Below the pieces are notes generated by a model. It did not search any database, was not told the DNA's origin, and worked only from the letters and a program-made list of their open reading frames with translations. This document shows, piece after piece, positions 51,713 to 60,652 of a stretch of DNA of 64,000 nucleotides. Both the position numbers and the translations under genes were made by a program. Within the stretch, counting starts at the first letter, position 1; the number at the start of each line of letters is the position of its first letter. Source of the stretch: Geobacillus jurassicus NBRC 107829 (GTDB lineage Bacteria > Bacillota > Bacilli > Bacillales > Anoxybacillaceae); NCBI RefSeq assembly GCF_001544315.1, contig NZ_BCQG01000005.1, positions 1 to 64,000 of the forward strand, written 5' to 3'.

Positions 51713-52702
51713 GTGCATCGATGGCTTGCCGCCATATCGGCGGCAGCGATGCTGTGGATCGCCGCCGGCGCGGCTTCCGCGGCGGAACAGGAAGAGGCGG
51801 TGTATGAAAAGCGGATGGAGCTGTACAAAAAGGCGGAAGCCGTCTCGTTGATCCCGTGGTATTACTTTGCGGCCATTGACCAGTATGAGCGAAACGTCCG
51901 GCAAGTGCGCCGCGACCTGCCCAAGCCGGCCGGCGTGCTCGGCATTTATATCAAACCGGAAGTATGGGCCGGGCCGCTGAACAAAAATCCACACGATACA
52001 GACCCGTTTTCCATCTCCCAGTTCGGCGGCCTTGGCGTGGACGGAGACGGCGACGGCTATGCGCGGGCCGACGACGATGACGATGTGATCATGGCCATGG
52101 CCCGCTATTTGCAGACGTACGGCATCGATCACCGCCATATCAAAATCGCGCTTTGGAACTACTACCAACGCGCCAAAACCGTCGATATCATTTTAGGAAA
52201 AGTAAAAATTTATAAAAAGTATCAGACGCTGAAGTTGGACGACCATGTCTTTCCGCTTCCGCTGCGGGCCAATTACAGCTACCGCGATACATGGGGCGAT
52301 GCGCGCGGCTGGGGCGGACGGCGCATCCACGAAGGAACCGACATTTTCGCCGGCTACGGCGTTCCGGTGCGCTCGACGTGCTACGGCATCGTCGAGCTGA
52401 AAGGGTGGAACAACTACGGCGGCTGGCGCGTCGGCATCCGCGACATCAACAACACGTACCATTACTTCGCCCATTTGAACGGGTTTGCCGCCGATCTTCG
52501 CGAGGGGCAAATCGTCGAGCCGGGGACGATCATCGGTTCGGTCGGCAGCTCCGGCTACGGTCCGCCCGGCACAGCCGGAAAATTTCCGCCCCATCTTCAC
52601 TACGGCATGTACAAAGACAACGGCTATGCCGAATGGGCGTTTGACCCGTACCCGCACCTAAAAGCATGGGAGCGGGCCGAGCAGCAACAACGGCGCCGCT
52701 AG
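51713..52702 (+). CDS. lytH: M23 metallopeptidase LytH (sporulation L-Ala-D-Glu peptidase)
   Basis: 329 residues: signal peptide, an N-terminal helical region, and a C-terminal LytM/M23 domain with zinc ligands H206, D210 (HEGTDIF) and H296 (PPHLHYG), and H254 as a catalytic candidate. In B. subtilis LytH trims cortex peptidoglycan in the mother cell. Residues 110-124 are an acidic run (DGDGDGYARADDDDD) resembling a calcium loop. GTG 51713 follows AAAGGGGG. Syntenic with yunA. Confidence 0.92.
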   Translation: MHRWLAAISAAAMLWIAAGAASAAEQEEAVYEKRMELYKKAEAVSLIPWYYFAAIDQYERNVRQVRRDLPKPAGVLGIYIKPEVWAGPLNKNPHDTDPFSISQFGGLGVDGDGDGYARADDDDDVIMAMARYLQTYGIDHRHIKIALWNYYQRAKTVDIILGKVKIYKKYQTLKLDDHVFPLPLRANYSYRDTWGDARGWGGRRIHEGTDIFAGYGVPVRSTCYGIVELKGWNNYGGWRVGIRDINNTYHYFAHLNGFAADLREGQIVEPGTIIGSVGSSGYGPPGTAGKFPPHLHYGMYKDNGYAEWAFDPYPHLKAWERAEQQQRRR

Positions 52703-52726
52703 CCGCACGGGCTGAAGCGCCAAAAC

Positions 52727-52860
52727 AAAGAAGGCGGACCAAAAGAGCCGGAATCCCTTCTTTGATTGCCCTATATATGCAGAACACAACTGCGGGAACA
52801 CGGTTGCTCTATGTTGAACAAAGAACTGCCTTTTAAGACAGCCTCCTGAAAAGGCAAACC
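52727..52860 (+). repeat. Dispersed repeat family A, copy 3
   Basis: Hairpin AAAGAAGG/CCTTCTTT (52727-52762), then GATTGCCCTATATATGCAGA, ACACGGTTGCTCTATGTTGAA and AAGACAGCCTCC, in the order of copies 1 and 2. It follows lytH and may serve as its terminator. 52861-52979 shows nothing. Confidence 0.7.
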
Positions 52861-52979
52861 GCACATTCACATATCGTTAGCCCGAAAGTGCGCCGCCGAT
52901 GTTTCCGACCGTTCGTCAACTGCCGGCTGGCTCCGTAAAAAAGCGTAAACGTCAACGTTTCAAAAAAGGATGGCAGCAG

Positions 52980-53028
52980 AAAGGCTGATCCCCAAAGGTG
53001 GATAAACGCCTTCGGGATCAGCCTTTTT
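52980..53028 (+). terminator. Long hairpin downstream of the liv operon
   Basis: AAGGCTGATCCC and GGGATCAGCCTT arms with a 21-base loop and TTT on the plus strand. It probably insulates lytH and livF. Confidence 0.65.
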
Positions 53029-53087
53029 AAGCGGCGATGCGGCTGCCCGAATCGGCTTTCCGCAACGTTTCTACCGCGTTTCTTTCC

Positions 53088-53795
53088 TCAATGGCCGCCC
53101 AAATACGCCTGTTTCACTTGTTCGCTCGCCTGCAGCTCGCTCGCCGTTCCCGACAAGACGACGCGCCCCGATTCAAGGACATAGGCGCGATGCGCGATCG
53201 AGAGCGCCATATGAGCGTTTTGCTCGACAAGCAAAATCGTCGTCCCCGACTCGTTGATTTCCTGAATGATGCGGAAAATCGTTTTGACGAGCAGCGGCGC
53301 GAGCCCCATCGACGGTTCGTCAAGCAAGAGCAGCTTTGGACGGGCCATGAGCGCGCGGCCGATGGCGAGCATTTGCTGCTCGCCGCCCGAAAGCGTTCCA
53401 GCCAGCTGCTTGCGCCGCTCTTCAAGGCGCGGGAACAGCTGAAAGACTTTGGCAAAGTCTTGTTGAATGCCTTCTTTGTCTTTGCGCAAAAACGCGCCGA
53501 GCTCCAAGTTTTCCTCCACCGTCATATTGGCGAAAACGCGCCGCCCTTCCGGCACGTGGGAAATGCCTTGCTTGACGATCGCCTGCGCCGCCTTGCCGGC
53601 GATCGAGGCCCCCTCATACACAATGTCGCCGTTTTTCGGCTTCAACAGCCCGGAAATGGTTTTCAGAAGCGTCGTTTTCCCGGCGCCGTTCGCTCCGATC
53701 AGCGTAACGATCTCACCCTTGTTCACCTCAAGCGATACACCTTTCAACGCGTGAATGTTGCCGTAAAATACGTCAATTTGATCAACTTTCAACAC
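53088..53795 (-). CDS. livF: Branched-chain amino-acid ABC transporter ATPase LivF
   Basis: 235 residues: Walker A GANGAGKTT, signature LSGGEQQML and Walker B LLLLDEPSMGL, with the LivF-type VFYGNIHALKGVSLEV start. GTG 53795 (giving MLKVDQ) is preferred; GTG 53801 overlaps the livG stop. Last gene of the livJHMGF operon; energises uptake of Leu/Ile/Val. Confidence 0.94.
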   Translation of the reverse strand: MLKVDQIDVFYGNIHALKGVSLEVNKGEIVTLIGANGAGKTTLLKTISGLLKPKNGDIVYEGASIAGKAAQAIVKQGISHVPEGRRVFANMTVEENLELGAFLRKDKEGIQQDFAKVFQLFPRLEERRKQLAGTLSGGEQQMLAIGRALMARPKLLLLDEPSMGLAPLLVKTIFRIIQEINESGTTILLVEQNAHMALSIAHRAYVLESGRVVLSGTASELQASEQVKQAYLGGH

Positions 53796-53797
53796 GG

Positions 53798-54577
53798 TCA
53801 CGACACCTCCTCGCCAAGGTAAGCCTCGATCACTTTCGGGTTGCTGCGCACTTGTTCCGGCGTGCCTTCGGCGATCAGCTGGCCGTGATCCAACACGTAA
53901 ATGCGCTCGCATATGCCCATGACAAGCGACATGTCATGCTCAATCAATAAAATCGTCAAGGCAAACCGCTCGCGAATAAAGGCAATCAAATTCATCAATT
54001 CCTTCGTTTCCTGCGGGTTCATGCCCGCGGCCGGCTCATCTAAGAGCAGCACCTTCGGCTGTGCCGCCAGCGCCCGGGCGATCTCGAGCCGGCGCTGCTG
54101 GCCGTACGGCAAGTTTTTCGCCTTCTCATGCATCACTTCGTCCAATTGAAAAATTTTCAAAAACTCGATTGCCTTCTCTTCCATTTCCTGTTCGCCGCGG
54201 AAATGGGACGGGAGACGGAGAATGGAGCTCGCCATCGAATGGCGGGCGTGCGCATGGTAGGCGACTTTCACGTTGTCCAAGACCGACAGCTCGCCGAACA
54301 GACGAATGTTTTGAAACGTCCGGCTGATCCCTTTGCGTGTAATTTTATACGGAGGCAGGCCGTTTAACGTCTCGCCGTCAAGCACGATCCGCCCTTCCGT
54401 CGGCACATACACGCCCGTCAATAAGTTAAACAGCGTCGTTTTCCCGGCGCCGTTCGGACCGATGAGCCCGACAAGCTCTCCTTGATAAAGCTCCATCGTC
54501 ACACCGGAGAGCGCCTTCAGCCCGCCAAACTGGATGCCAACCTCTTCGGCTTTAAGCAACGGTGTTTTTGCTGCCAT
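53798..54577 (-). CDS. livG: Branched-chain amino-acid ABC transporter ATPase LivG
   Basis: 259 residues: Walker A GPNGAGKTT, signature YGQQRRLEIARAL, Walker B LLLDEPAAGMNPQE, and the LivG-type insertion around residues 95-140. Its start overlaps livM by 26 bp and it nearly touches livF, so translation is coupled. Confidence 0.95.
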   Translation of the reverse strand: MAAKTPLLKAEEVGIQFGGLKALSGVTMELYQGELVGLIGPNGAGKTTLFNLLTGVYVPTEGRIVLDGETLNGLPPYKITRKGISRTFQNIRLFGELSVLDNVKVAYHAHARHSMASSILRLPSHFRGEQEMEEKAIEFLKIFQLDEVMHEKAKNLPYGQQRRLEIARALAAQPKVLLLDEPAAGMNPQETKELMNLIAFIRERFALTILLIEHDMSLVMGICERIYVLDHGQLIAEGTPEQVRSNPKVIEAYLGEEVS

Positions 54578-55526
54578 GATTCATTCCTCCTTCCGCCGCC
54601 TTCCGCCATTTGAAGAGCGAAGACAGTTCTTTCGTCCCCATCAGCCCGGTTGGACGGTACAGCATCACCAAAATCAAGACGATGCTGTAAATGATCATCC
54701 GCGTTTCCGGATAGTTTTGCAAGAACGTCGAAACGATCGTCAACAAAATCGCCGCGACCGCCGCGCCGGATAGGCTGCCGAGCCCGCCGAGCACGACGAA
54801 AATCAAAATGTCAAACGATTTTAAAAAGCCGAAGTTCGACGGCTGAATGATGTAAAAGTGGTGGGCGTACAGCGCCCCGGCGATGCCGGCGAAAAACGAG
54901 CCGATCGCAAACGCCGCCACTTTGTAATACGTCGTGTTGATCCCCATGGCATCGGCGGCGATTTCATCTTCGCGAATCGAGATGCACGCCCGCCCGTGCG
55001 TTGAGTTGGTGAAGTTGGAGATCACAAGAATCGTCACAAACAGGCAGGCGAACACCCACGGCCATGTCGTCATATGCGTCACCGTCATGCCGCTCGCCCC
55101 GCCGACGTAATCGATGTTCAATAGCGCGATGCGGACAATTTCGCCAAACCCGAGCGTCGCGATCGCCAAGTAATCGCCTTTTAAGCGCAAGCTTGGCACG
55201 CCGATGATGAGGCCGGCAAGCATCGCCGCCACTCCGGCCGTCAGCACGCCGACCGCAAACGGCATCTGCAGTTTCATCGTCATAACCGCTGAAGCGTAAG
55301 CGCCAACGGCGAAAAAGCCGGCGTGTCCGATCGAAAACTGCCCGGTGATGCCGATGATTAAATGAAGGCTCACAGCCAACATGACGTTGATCGCCATGAA
55401 AAAGAGCGTGTTGACGTAAAACACATTTAATGTTCCGCTTGCAATCAGCCACTGTACAACGGCGAAAAAGGCGAAGGCCAGTATGACGGAAACCCAAAAT
55501 CCACGCGTCCGCTTCCAAGTTGCCAT
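54552..55526 (-). CDS. livM: Branched-chain amino-acid ABC transporter permease LivM
   Basis: 324 residues, about nine membrane helices. LivM hallmarks are GQFSIGHAGFFAVGAYASA and the cytoplasmic coupling loop GRACISIREDEIAADAMGIN. Forms the channel with LivH. Confidence 0.94.
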   Translation of the reverse strand: MATWKRTRGFWVSVILAFAFFAVVQWLIASGTLNVFYVNTLFFMAINVMLAVSLHLIIGITGQFSIGHAGFFAVGAYASAVMTMKLQMPFAVGVLTAGVAAMLAGLIIGVPSLRLKGDYLAIATLGFGEIVRIALLNIDYVGGASGMTVTHMTTWPWVFACLFVTILVISNFTNSTHGRACISIREDEIAADAMGINTTYYKVAAFAIGSFFAGIAGALYAHHFYIIQPSNFGFLKSFDILIFVVLGGLGSLSGAAVAAILLTIVSTFLQNYPETRMIIYSIVLILVMLYRPTGLMGTKELSSLFKWRKAAEGGMNHGSKNTVA

Positions 55527-55542
55527 TGTCCCCTACCATCCT

Positions 55543-56421
55543 TTACACTTTTTCTCGTACGTTCTTGCCAAACAATCCGGCTGGCCGGAAAATGAGGATG
55601 AGAATTAAAATGATGAACGCCACCCCGTCGCGCCAGAGCGAATAGCCGAGCCCGCTGACGAGCGATTCGATGACGCCAAGCAAAAGCCCGCCGACCATCG
55701 CGCCCGGAATGATGCCGATTCCGCCCAGCACGGCGGCGACAAACGCCTTCAATCCCGGAAGAATGCCCATCAACGGTTCAATCTTCGTATAATAAATGCC
55801 GAAAATGACGCCGGCCGCCCCAGCGAGCGCTGAACCGATGGCGAACGTGGCCGAAATCGTATTGTCGACGTTAATTCCCATCAACCGGGCCGCTTCCGCA
55901 TCATGGGAGACGGCGCGCATCGCTTTCCCGATTTTTGTCCGGTGAACGATGAACTGAAGAAGGACCATCAAAACGAGGGACGTGCCGAGGATGAACAGCG
56001 ACTGGCTGCTGATGACAACACCAAGCAGCTCCAAATTGCGGTCCGGCAGCAGCGTGCTCGGATACGCCTCCGGCTGGGCTCCGCGCAAATAGATCGTGAC
56101 GTACTCAATGAGCAGCGAAACGCCGATCGCCGTAATGAGCACAGCGATGCGCGTCGCATTGCGCAGCGGCTTGTACGCAATCCGCTCAATAATCATCCCA
56201 AGCACGGCGCAAGCTGCCATCGCCAACAGCAGCGCCGGGAAAAAGCCGACGCCAAGCATCGTGACGGCGTAAAAACCGACGAATGAACCGACCATAAAGA
56301 CGTCGCCATGGGCGAAATTGATGAGCCGAACGATGCCGTACACCATCGTATATCCGAGGGCGATGAGCGCATAAATGCTGCCTAGAGAAATGCCGTTGAC
56401 CAGCTGTTGAATGAGTTCCAT
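55543..56421 (-). CDS. livH: Branched-chain amino-acid ABC transporter permease LivH
   Basis: 292 residues, about eight membrane helices. Signatures are LVNGISLGSIYALIALGYT, RLINFAHGDVFMVGSF and the coupling loop AVSHDAEAARLMGIN. ATG 56421 follows AAGGAGCG; the frame to 56496 is not used. Confidence 0.94.
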   Translation of the reverse strand: MELIQQLVNGISLGSIYALIALGYTMVYGIVRLINFAHGDVFMVGSFVGFYAVTMLGVGFFPALLLAMAACAVLGMIIERIAYKPLRNATRIAVLITAIGVSLLIEYVTIYLRGAQPEAYPSTLLPDRNLELLGVVISSQSLFILGTSLVLMVLLQFIVHRTKIGKAMRAVSHDAEAARLMGINVDNTISATFAIGSALAGAAGVIFGIYYTKIEPLMGILPGLKAFVAAVLGGIGIIPGAMVGGLLLGVIESLVSGLGYSLWRDGVAFIILILILIFRPAGLFGKNVREKV

Positions 56422-56517
56422 GTCTGCACGCTCCTTAACGAAAACTCGTTCTTTGGCCAAACGAAAGGCCGGACAGGGGATCGCTCCCCCGCCCATCAGC
56501 CTCTGTTTGACCGATCA

Positions 56518-57714
56518 TTACGGATTGACTTTTGTTTTGAACTGTTGCTGCCCGTCTTTGTATTCCAAAATGGCCGCCGATTTGACCGGGTCATGGTTTT
56601 CATTGAGCGTCAACGTGCCGGAGACAAGCTGCAAATCTTTCGTTTGCGCCAGGGCGTCTTTAATTTTCACCGGATCAGCGCTGCCAGCCCGTTTAATGGC
56701 GTCAGCCAAGAAGTAGGCCGTATCATAGCCAAGGGCGTTAAAGGCGTCCGGCGCTTTGTTGTATTTCGCTTTAAACGCTTTGACAAACTCTTGAATTTTC
56801 GGATCCGGGTCGCCGGACGAATAATGGTTTGTGATGTACGTATTGTTCAAAGCATCTTTTCCAGCGATCTCAACAAGCTTCGGCGAATCCCAGCCGTCGC
56901 CGCCCATGATCGGCACGTTCAAGCCAAGCTCGCGCGCTTGTTTGACGATGAGGCCGACTTCTTCATAATAGCCCGGCAAGAATAAAAATTCCGGATTGGC
57001 TGATTTAATGCGCGTCAGCGTCGCGCGGAAATCGGTGTCTTTCGCGACATACGCTTCTTCCGCGACGATTTTGCCGCCGCCTTGTGTGAACGCCTCTTTA
57101 AACGAAGCAGCCAGCCCTTTCGAATAGTCGCTCGAGCTGTCGATCAAGACCGCCGCGTTTTTCACTTTCAAGTCATTCAGCGCAAATTTTGCCGCCACCG
57201 TTCCTTGGAACGGGTCGATAAAGCACGTCCGGAACACAAATTCGTTCACTTTTCCATCTTTGTTCGTGATCGTCGGGTTCGTGCCGGTCGGCGTAATGAG
57301 CGGCACTTTGTTGTCCTGCGCTACTTGCACTTGGGCAAGCGTATTCGTGCTCGTCGCCGAGCCGATGATGGCGACGACTTTGTCTTGGCTGATCAACTTG
57401 ATCGCGCCGTTGGTCGCCTCGGCCGCTTCCGATTTGTTGTCGACTTTCACCAACTCAAGCTTTTTGCCGTTGATTCCTTCTTTGTTGATTTCCTCAAGCG
57501 CCAAGTCCAGCCCCTCAGCGATCGACTGGCCGTACGAAGCGACCCCGCCGGACAGCTCGAGGTTGGCGCCGATTTTAATCACATCGCCGCCCCCGCCTCC
57601 GCCGCCGTTCCCGCCTGAAGAACTGCCGCCTTGCTGGTTGCCGCCGCAGCCGGCCATCAAGCCCGCTGTCAGCATCAACGAGAAAAAGACTCCTGCCATT
57701 CTTTTTTTCTTCAC
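56518..57714 (-). CDS. livJ: Branched-chain amino-acid binding lipoprotein LivJ
   Basis: 398 residues: signal peptide with lipobox LMAGC, a Gly/Ser linker, and a type I periplasmic-binding fold starting IKIGANLELSGGVASYGQSI. GTG 57714 has GGGGGG seven bases upstream; the ATG at 57729 has no ribosome binding site. First gene of the operon. The 370-bp leader 57715-58088 has GC-rich segments that could fold (around 57775-57835) and an AT-rich region near 57900-57945 likely to hold the promoter; no riboswitch class is recognised. Confidence 0.94.
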   Translation of the reverse strand: MKKKRMAGVFFSLMLTAGLMAGCGGNQQGGSSSGGNGGGGGGGDVIKIGANLELSGGVASYGQSIAEGLDLALEEINKEGINGKKLELVKVDNKSEAAEATNGAIKLISQDKVVAIIGSATSTNTLAQVQVAQDNKVPLITPTGTNPTITNKDGKVNEFVFRTCFIDPFQGTVAAKFALNDLKVKNAAVLIDSSSDYSKGLAASFKEAFTQGGGKIVAEEAYVAKDTDFRATLTRIKSANPEFLFLPGYYEEVGLIVKQARELGLNVPIMGGDGWDSPKLVEIAGKDALNNTYITNHYSSGDPDPKIQEFVKAFKAKYNKAPDAFNALGYDTAYFLADAIKRAGSADPVKIKDALAQTKDLQLVSGTLTLNENHDPVKSAAILEYKDGQQQFKTKVNP

Positions 57715-57978
57715 TTCTGTTCCCCCCATTGTTCAAAATGTTCTGTCACTAAAGCGCACCGCCTTTCGTCCCAGGCCATACGGACAAGGCCTGCCCGCCT
57801 TGTGCGCTCGTCCGCTGCGCTGCTAAAAAGCGCAACGGCGTATAAAACGGGTCAGACTGTGTTTTCTCTTGCTTCCCCTCCTCTCCAATCTCTATGTAAA
57901 TAATAAAACTATTTTCAATTTAATATAATATTACAAAATTTGATGACATTCGTCTAGCTCTTTTCTTTTTGAATAATA

Positions 57979-58018
57979 AAAAGCTGTTTCGCTTAAAGGA
58001 AAAACAAGCGAAACAGCA
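57979..58018 (-). terminator. Terminator of yunB
   Basis: GCTGTTTCGCTT (57983-57994) and AAGCGAAACAGC (58006-58017) pair perfectly; the minus strand continues TTTTTATTATT. Confidence 0.92.
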
Positions 58019-58088
58019 GTATGGAAACGGGCAGCTATAACATTTTTTGTATATAATATTTCCATGTTTCTACTAAAAACTCGATTGA

Positions 58089-58835
58089 TTAACGTTTAGG
58101 CAGTTCAATCGAGGGGGTAAGCGGCCCTCCGTTTTTGTTGTAAAATTGCGGCACTTCTCCCGGAATGAAGCGCATCACAACTGGAATATCCGTTGTCACA
58201 TTGGAAATTTTCGATGCAAAAGGAATGACGACTTGGATGTCGACCGATACATGAATGTCAATTTCAATAAAAAAACTGTTAATATCATAGGCTCGAATTT
58301 CTTTCGTCACTTCCGAGTCGACATTGCCAACGATCTGAAACTGCACCGGAATGCGCGGGCCGAGATTGGCTAAAAGCGCATTGTTCGTCACTTGCCCGAG
58401 CGGAATGTAATAAATGATGCCGCGGCTGTTTCCAGTGCCGGACTCGACTTCGGGAAGCACCATTCGTTCAATCCGTCCTTCTGTCGCCGCCTTTAAACTT
58501 TCCATCACATGATCGTCCGTTTCCGATAAGATGCGGTTGATCACTGCGGTGTCAAAATCGACCGACACAATTTTGCCGCTGGCGTCCTTCTGAACCGTGA
58601 CCAGCTGCCGAAATTCTGGATTGTCTTTTTGAAACTGCTGCTCAATGGCGTTATTGATCACCAAGTTGGCAATCCGCTTCGTTTCCGTTTCGGCGATTTC
58701 CATCAGCACCGGCTTAATGCCTTTATTCACAATCCAAAGGCTTGCCGCCGTCGAAACCATAAAAAAAACGAACGTCAATAAAAACACATAGCGGAACGGG
58801 AGCGGCCCTCTCCGCACGAATCGGGGGCGCAGCAA
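58089..58835 (-). CDS. yunB: Sporulation protein YunB
   Basis: 248 residues: one N-terminal membrane helix (YVFLLTFVFFMVSTAASLW) and an extracellular domain with GIIYYIPLGQVTNNALLANL and VNIQV-like beta strands, typical of YunB. YunB is a sigma-E-dependent mother-cell membrane protein in B. subtilis. TTG 58835 has AAAGGAGGG ten bases upstream; the frame further up overlaps yunC. Confidence 0.88.
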   Translation of the reverse strand: MLRPRFVRRGPLPFRYVFLLTFVFFMVSTAASLWIVNKGIKPVLMEIAETETKRIANLVINNAIEQQFQKDNPEFRQLVTVQKDASGKIVSVDFDTAVINRILSETDDHVMESLKAATEGRIERMVLPEVESGTGNSRGIIYYIPLGQVTNNALLANLGPRIPVQFQIVGNVDSEVTKEIRAYDINSFFIEIDIHVSVDIQVVIPFASKISNVTTDIPVVMRFIPGEVPQFYNKNGGPLTPSIELPKR

Positions 58836-58888
58836 AATGAAAATCCCTCCTTTACAAGCTATATGTATGCTTGCAAGGAGGGAGATTT

Positions 58889-59191
58889 TCACCGCATTTT
58901 CAACAGTGCGTCTTTTCCTTTCATTCCCTGTTCAATGCCGAGCTCCAAAGCGGCGACTGTCACCGATTCCAGCGGCGCCTCAAGCAGCTGTTCAATCGTG
59001 CGCACCCCGACCGCCCGCCCGGCGATAATGCCGCGATCGCGCAATTTCTCATTCAACAGCGCCACATCGAGCGCCCCGCACATAATGTACCCTTTTTCAC
59101 TCGCCACCGCCAACAAATTCGTTTTCGGCAGCTGGACAGACACAGCAATAAACGGATGCCCCTCTATGATGATCGGCTTCACTTCGACCAT
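58889..59191 (-). CDS. yunC: DUF1805 protein YunC
   Basis: 100 residues: EVKPIIIEGHPFIAVSVQLP and EKGYIMCGALDVALLNEKL identify DUF1805. ATG 59191 follows AAAGGAGTG. Function unknown; lies between yunD and yunB as in B. subtilis. Confidence 0.92.
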   Translation of the reverse strand: MVEVKPIIIEGHPFIAVSVQLPKTNLLAVASEKGYIMCGALDVALLNEKLRDRGIIAGRAVGVRTIEQLLEAPLESVTVAALELGIEQGMKGKDALLKMR

Positions 59192-59252
59192 CGCCGCAGC
59201 CACACTCCTTTCCATACTCCAATGTATGAAGCATGAAAAAAGAGGTGCCTGC

Positions 59253-60635
59253 CTATTGGGCCAATTTCCAAGCGAGAAGATCGCGCAAAAACTCGGGCAT
59301 GTAATACGTTTTCTCCGCCGCCCGCTGAATCTGCGGATAAAAATGGCCGATCGCAAACATATCGATCGTCGCCACCTCATACGTGCGATCCGGATCGAGC
59401 AGCTCGCCATTGATCGTAATGCGGCGGATATGCCATTGCCCATCCTCCTCGAGGTCGGCCTCAATGTCCACGCCGTCGTACACCATTTCCCCCATCACTT
59501 CGCCGCGGAAGCCAAATCCTTTAAACCGCAAATGCTTCATCCGTTCCGTGTTGGCCTCAAGCATAATCTCTTTGAGCTCCGCACCGCGCAGCTTCACCTT
59601 GCACGGGTTGAGCGGATGCGGGCAAATGCGGTGCAAGTCTTTTTTCGTCACGGGACCTTTGGAAAGCGGCGCCAGCAGCACGCCGGCGTTGACCATCCCG
59701 ATGTCCGCCTGGCACCATTCACGCAAAGCGGAAGCGAGCAAATTCGCGAGCGGCGACGGAGCGAACCAGTCCAGCGGCAAGTCATCATGGAGCACAGCGA
59801 CTCGTTCCGCTTCGAGCCGCGCCAAGCTTTCCTGCTCAAGGCAAACAAGATGGCGCTCGACCTCTTCGGAACGTGGCAATGGTTCGACATCCACGACCGT
59901 CGCGGATGCCCTGGACAGCCGGTTTTGGTTAATCTCCAGCTTGACAACCCCGACATATTTTCCGTATTTCCCCGCCGCGCAAAGCAGCGTTTGATTCAAT
60001 GTTTTTCCTTCTGGAAAGACATGGTGGGTGTGAGCGCCTAAAACAATATCCACGCCCGGGATCGTCGCAGCGATTTTTTCATCCTCATTCACCCCAAGAT
60101 GGGACAGCACAACGACGCAATCCGCCTGCCGCTTCACTTCCTCCACCGCCGCCGCCAACATGTCAAACGGCGGGGCGACTTTCCAACCGAGCAGCTCGTA
60201 AAATTTCACAAACGGAGCGGTGGCGCCAACAACCCCAACGCGAAACGTCTCCGTCGCCGGGATGACGACATACGGAAGCGCCCAATGCGGACGCGCGCCA
60301 TCGCGGCGAAACAAATTGGCGACAACGACCGGAAACCGAGCCCGTTCGTACAACGTATCCAGTTCATCATGATCAAGGGTGATCCCTTCGTTGTTGCCAA
60401 TCGTCACCGCGTCGTACCCAAGCCGATTGAGCAGCTCAACATTCGCCTTTCCCCGCGTCGCCTCGGTAATCGGGTGAACGCGGTCGAGAAAATCGCCGAC
60501 ATCAAATAAAAGCATCGCCTCGTTGCGCGCGCGATGCTCTTGCCGCCGCTCCGATAAGAAGCGGGCGATTTGCGGCCAATGTTCAAAATGGCTGTGCACG
60601 TCGTTCGTATGGTAAATATAAATGGTTTGCTTCAA
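59253..60635 (-). CDS. yunD: 5'-nucleotidase-type metallophosphoesterase YunD
   Basis: 460 residues. The calcineurin-like domain (1-270) has YHTNDVHSHFEH, GNNEG and GAHTHHVFPEG metal sites; the C-terminal 5'-nucleotidase domain follows. There is no signal peptide, so it acts in the cytoplasm. TTG 60635 has GGAGGAGG eight bases upstream and matches the YunD length. Confidence 0.9.
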   Translation of the reverse strand: MKQTIYIYHTNDVHSHFEHWPQIARFLSERRQEHRARNEAMLLFDVGDFLDRVHPITEATRGKANVELLNRLGYDAVTIGNNEGITLDHDELDTLYERARFPVVVANLFRRDGARPHWALPYVVIPATETFRVGVVGATAPFVKFYELLGWKVAPPFDMLAAAVEEVKRQADCVVVLSHLGVNEDEKIAATIPGVDIVLGAHTHHVFPEGKTLNQTLLCAAGKYGKYVGVVKLEINQNRLSRASATVVDVEPLPRSEEVERHLVCLEQESLARLEAERVAVLHDDLPLDWFAPSPLANLLASALREWCQADIGMVNAGVLLAPLSKGPVTKKDLHRICPHPLNPCKVKLRGAELKEIMLEANTERMKHLRFKGFGFRGEVMGEMVYDGVDIEADLEEDGQWHIRRITINGELLDPDRTYEVATIDMFAIGHFYPQIQRAAEKTYYMPEFLRDLLAWKLAQ

Positions 60636-60652
60636 TGCGCGCCCCTCCTCCA

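Noticed and set aside
57715-57960. Possible riboswitch or T-box leader of livJ
   Set aside because: The leader has GC-rich complementary segments but no T-box sequence or known aptamer core that I can recognise.
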